Both the position numbers and the translations under genes were made by a program. Shown here one piece after another: positions 61,932-64,000 of a stretch of DNA of 64,000 bases. This DNA is from Crotophaga sulcirostris. Its lineage: Eukaryota > Chordata > Aves > Cuculiformes > Crotophagidae. The stretch is from NCBI GenBank assembly GCA_013397455.1, contig VYZB01000122.1:2056783-2120782 (forward strand), given 5' to 3'. How positions within the stretch are numbered: the first letter of the stretch is position 1; the number at the start of each line of letters is the position of its first letter. Under the pieces are notes generated by a model. It was given only the letters and a program-made list of their open reading frames with translations. It was not told the DNA's origin and made no database searches.

Positions 61932-63915
61932 ATAAGAACATTTTTACATATACAAAACCTCATTTTGAGTAACTGGGGTGGGAGCATTTTTGATCTCTCA
62001 CAGGCCAAGTTCTCCAGATGCAACTGTGACCTGAATCTTGACTCTATTATGTTATATACACAGAGGAACCACCTGAAGATGAAACCACCTCTTTGCATAG
62101 AAATGTGTGGACACGAACAAAAGTAAAAGACATATTTTGATTTTTTGTCGTATTTTGACTTTATTTTGGAAATGGAGGTGTACAGTAGCAGATAAACTGG
62201 TTTTATTTTCTTTTCCACCACTGTGAAAGGACATAAGGAAAAAAGGGAAATATGAAAATAAACAAGAATGAAGGAGGGGTAAAAATAAAAGCATATTGGT
62301 TTTATTTATTTTTCTTTAAATAGATTTTGGAGAAGAAAATATGTTTCTATTAACAGCATAGTGTAGTCCTGAGACTAGTTCAAACAGTTGTATCATTTTA
62401 AGTCAATTAGGATGGAGCAGAGCAAAGAGGCAGTGTATGGTGGAAACATTGCTGAGTGCCCTGCCAGGATGCTGGGGCTTGCAGTAAATCAAGGTTGCAT
62501 ATTTACAGGTAAATTTTCTCTTTGGTTAAGTCCTTCTTCCTGTTGTTTAAAGAAAGGAGAAGTTTGAGTTAGAATTCTGTTTAATTGCTGTTCACTATTG
62601 CTCAGAAATTACTGAGGGACAGAAATGATGGAACTTTGGTTTATATGCAAAGTGATGTGTACTTCTAGACCAGCACTGACTATGTAGTGTCTCTATGGGA
62701 GAGCAAAGAGCACAGGTCCAAACCCTGAGGAGAAGAGGGTGCCATAGACAGAAAGGGAGAGAAATAATCCTGTGTTTTGTCAAGAAGAATTAAACACTTC
62801 TGTGCATCTGTTAACAGGTAATTCAAAAGGGTCTTTGTAGATAATCAGATTTCTGGATGACAGAATAAGAATACTTCCTTAGGAGAAGATTGTAAAGGAG
62901 CTGTGAAATGTATCCCTGCAGCTTCTTGTCTAAATTATAACACCCTCCGCCTCCCCCAGATACCTGACAAAATCCCCAAAAGTGAATTGTGTGTAATATA
63001 TTTCTCGTCTTTGTAAAAGCAGTGACTTCACTTTGAAATCTTTTTCTTGAGAGAATCAAAGTAAGAAGAACAGTGAAAAAATAGTAGTAACCCGAGATGT
63101 TCTTACAATGCAGCTGCATCGGATCTGCAGCTACAAGTAGTGTTTATATACACATTTAGTGTACAGCATAAATAAAGCAGAAATTTGAAGTGATCTTGGG
63201 ATTTGAATGTGCTTTCACGTTTCCTGATGCTTTCATATTTTTGTTCAGTTTCATCTCATCTATGCTAATGATTGTAACATAGTACAATTATTTTAAAAAT
63301 TATATGTATTTTCTTACCCTATTGCTTTAATGTTATTCTGTTTAAATCCCGTTTTAACTTTTTTTTTATCTGGGATAATTTAGTATACCTTTCTGTGTGG
63401 TCTAGTTTTCATTTACAGTCTCTATATACCAGTACTGCCTCCAGCACAGTGTAATGTGAGAGGCAAACTAATTTGTTTTGAAAAAATTCAGACCTTGGGG
63501 TAGAAAGTTAGAGAATAAGTTAAGATGTGGGATGGGTAAAAGGACTGGCAAACATAGCATGGGCACCAAACGTATATATTAGTCGGTGGTAGATTTTGAA
63601 CCTTACCTTAGACAAAACACTGTTATCTCACAGATTTATCTGTGGTGCATGCTCCTCTTCACTTTGTTGCATTGTTTCAAGTTTCTGAAGGAGGATAAGA
63701 ACTTTGAAACATGACAGCTTTTCCAAGAGTCTTGTTTGTATTTCTGAAGGGAGTACCAGTCCTAACATCAGGATTTCCATATCAAGTTTGGGTGTGTTCT
63801 TTCTTCTCCTTGTTTGAGCTATTTATTTCCTGCACTTCCTCTAGGAAAATTTTAGGGACTTGCTCTGGTGCAGATGTTCTAACTCGAATGTCTTTTTCTT
63901 TTTATATAATTACAG
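61932..63915. other. AT-rich non-coding stretch
   Basis: No gene or repeat family is recognised. AATAAA motifs lie at about 61925 (overlapping the candidate stop), 62255 and 62284. The pyrimidine-rich end (63891-63915), with a CTAAC branch-like motif at 63879-63883, leads into the candidate exon at 63916. Confidence 0.5.
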
Positions 63916-63982
63916 GCGATCAGCAATAGCAGAATTGTACAAGTGCTTGCAGACAGGACATGCTTCCTCCTATCTTGTTGTA
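63916..63982 (+). CDS. Candidate 67-nt internal coding exon (best in window)
   Basis: Three splice features line up: a TTCTAACT branch-point-like motif about 33 nt upstream, a pyrimidine-rich tract ending in TTACAG at 63915, and a GTAAGC donor at 63983-63988. The 67 nt are open in two frames. One, starting after one base, gives RSAIAELYKCLQTGHASSYL then VV, ending on a whole codon. The other gives AISNSRIVQVLADRTCFLLS then CC. The first reads more like a folded, helix-forming protein segment. I recognise no domain or gene. If real, it puts at least the right side of the window in an intron of a plus-strand gene continuing beyond 64000. It could still be a pseudo-exon. Confidence 0.3.
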
Positions 63983-64000
63983 GTAAGCAAAATCTTGTGT

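Noticed and set aside
1..64000. CRISPR arrays, rRNA, tRNA, operons, prokaryotic or phage genes
   Set aside because: None are visible. The repeat content, low coding density and composition are those of a bird nuclear genome.

Overview
The window looks like bird nuclear DNA. Its recognisable interspersed repeats are almost all CR1 LINE fragments, it carries one GC-rich block resembling an avian endogenous-retrovirus LTR, and it is AT-rich with few repeats: about 3 kb of 64 kb is recognisable as repeat. Species cannot be fixed from the sequence alone. There are no operons, CRISPR arrays, rRNA or tRNA genes that I can see, and nothing prokaryotic.

I found no confidently recognisable protein-coding gene. 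Open frames longer than 100 codons occur at about the number expected by chance in AT-rich DNA, and the longest ones fall in an assembly gap, in repeats or in GC-rich patches. The window is best read as the inside of one or more large introns, or as intergenic sequence. A few places combine a good polypyrimidine/AG acceptor with an open stretch and a donor. The best is a 67-nt candidate exon at 63916-63982, near the right edge. Others are at 17314-17381, 10104-10130 (27 nt), 49086-49183 and 61771-61931 (terminal, with two ITIM-like tyrosine motifs). Pseudo-exons of this kind are common in introns, so all are given low confidence.

Layout: 1-7742 is unique AT-rich sequence. A CR1 (7743-7910) runs into a 605-N assembly gap (7911-8515). 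8516-19333 is unique apart from two weak CR1 remnants. An antisense CR1 lies at 19334-19646, followed by a long pyrimidine-rich block to about 20470. 20471-37270 is unique apart from a short CR1 3' end at 28741-28860. A GC-rich island at 37271-38400 holds the LTR-like fragment and an unidentified open block. A CR1 tail (38531-38656), an eroded CR1 (40300-40928), an ancient L3-like CR1 (45641-46145) and a well preserved CR1 tail (53155-53732) follow, separated by unique sequence that continues to the end.

No new biological system is evident. The items most worth a second look are the candidate exons, the unidentified block 37803-38371, several short perfect palindromes or inverted repeats, and a few AT-rich patches that read like conserved non-coding elements.
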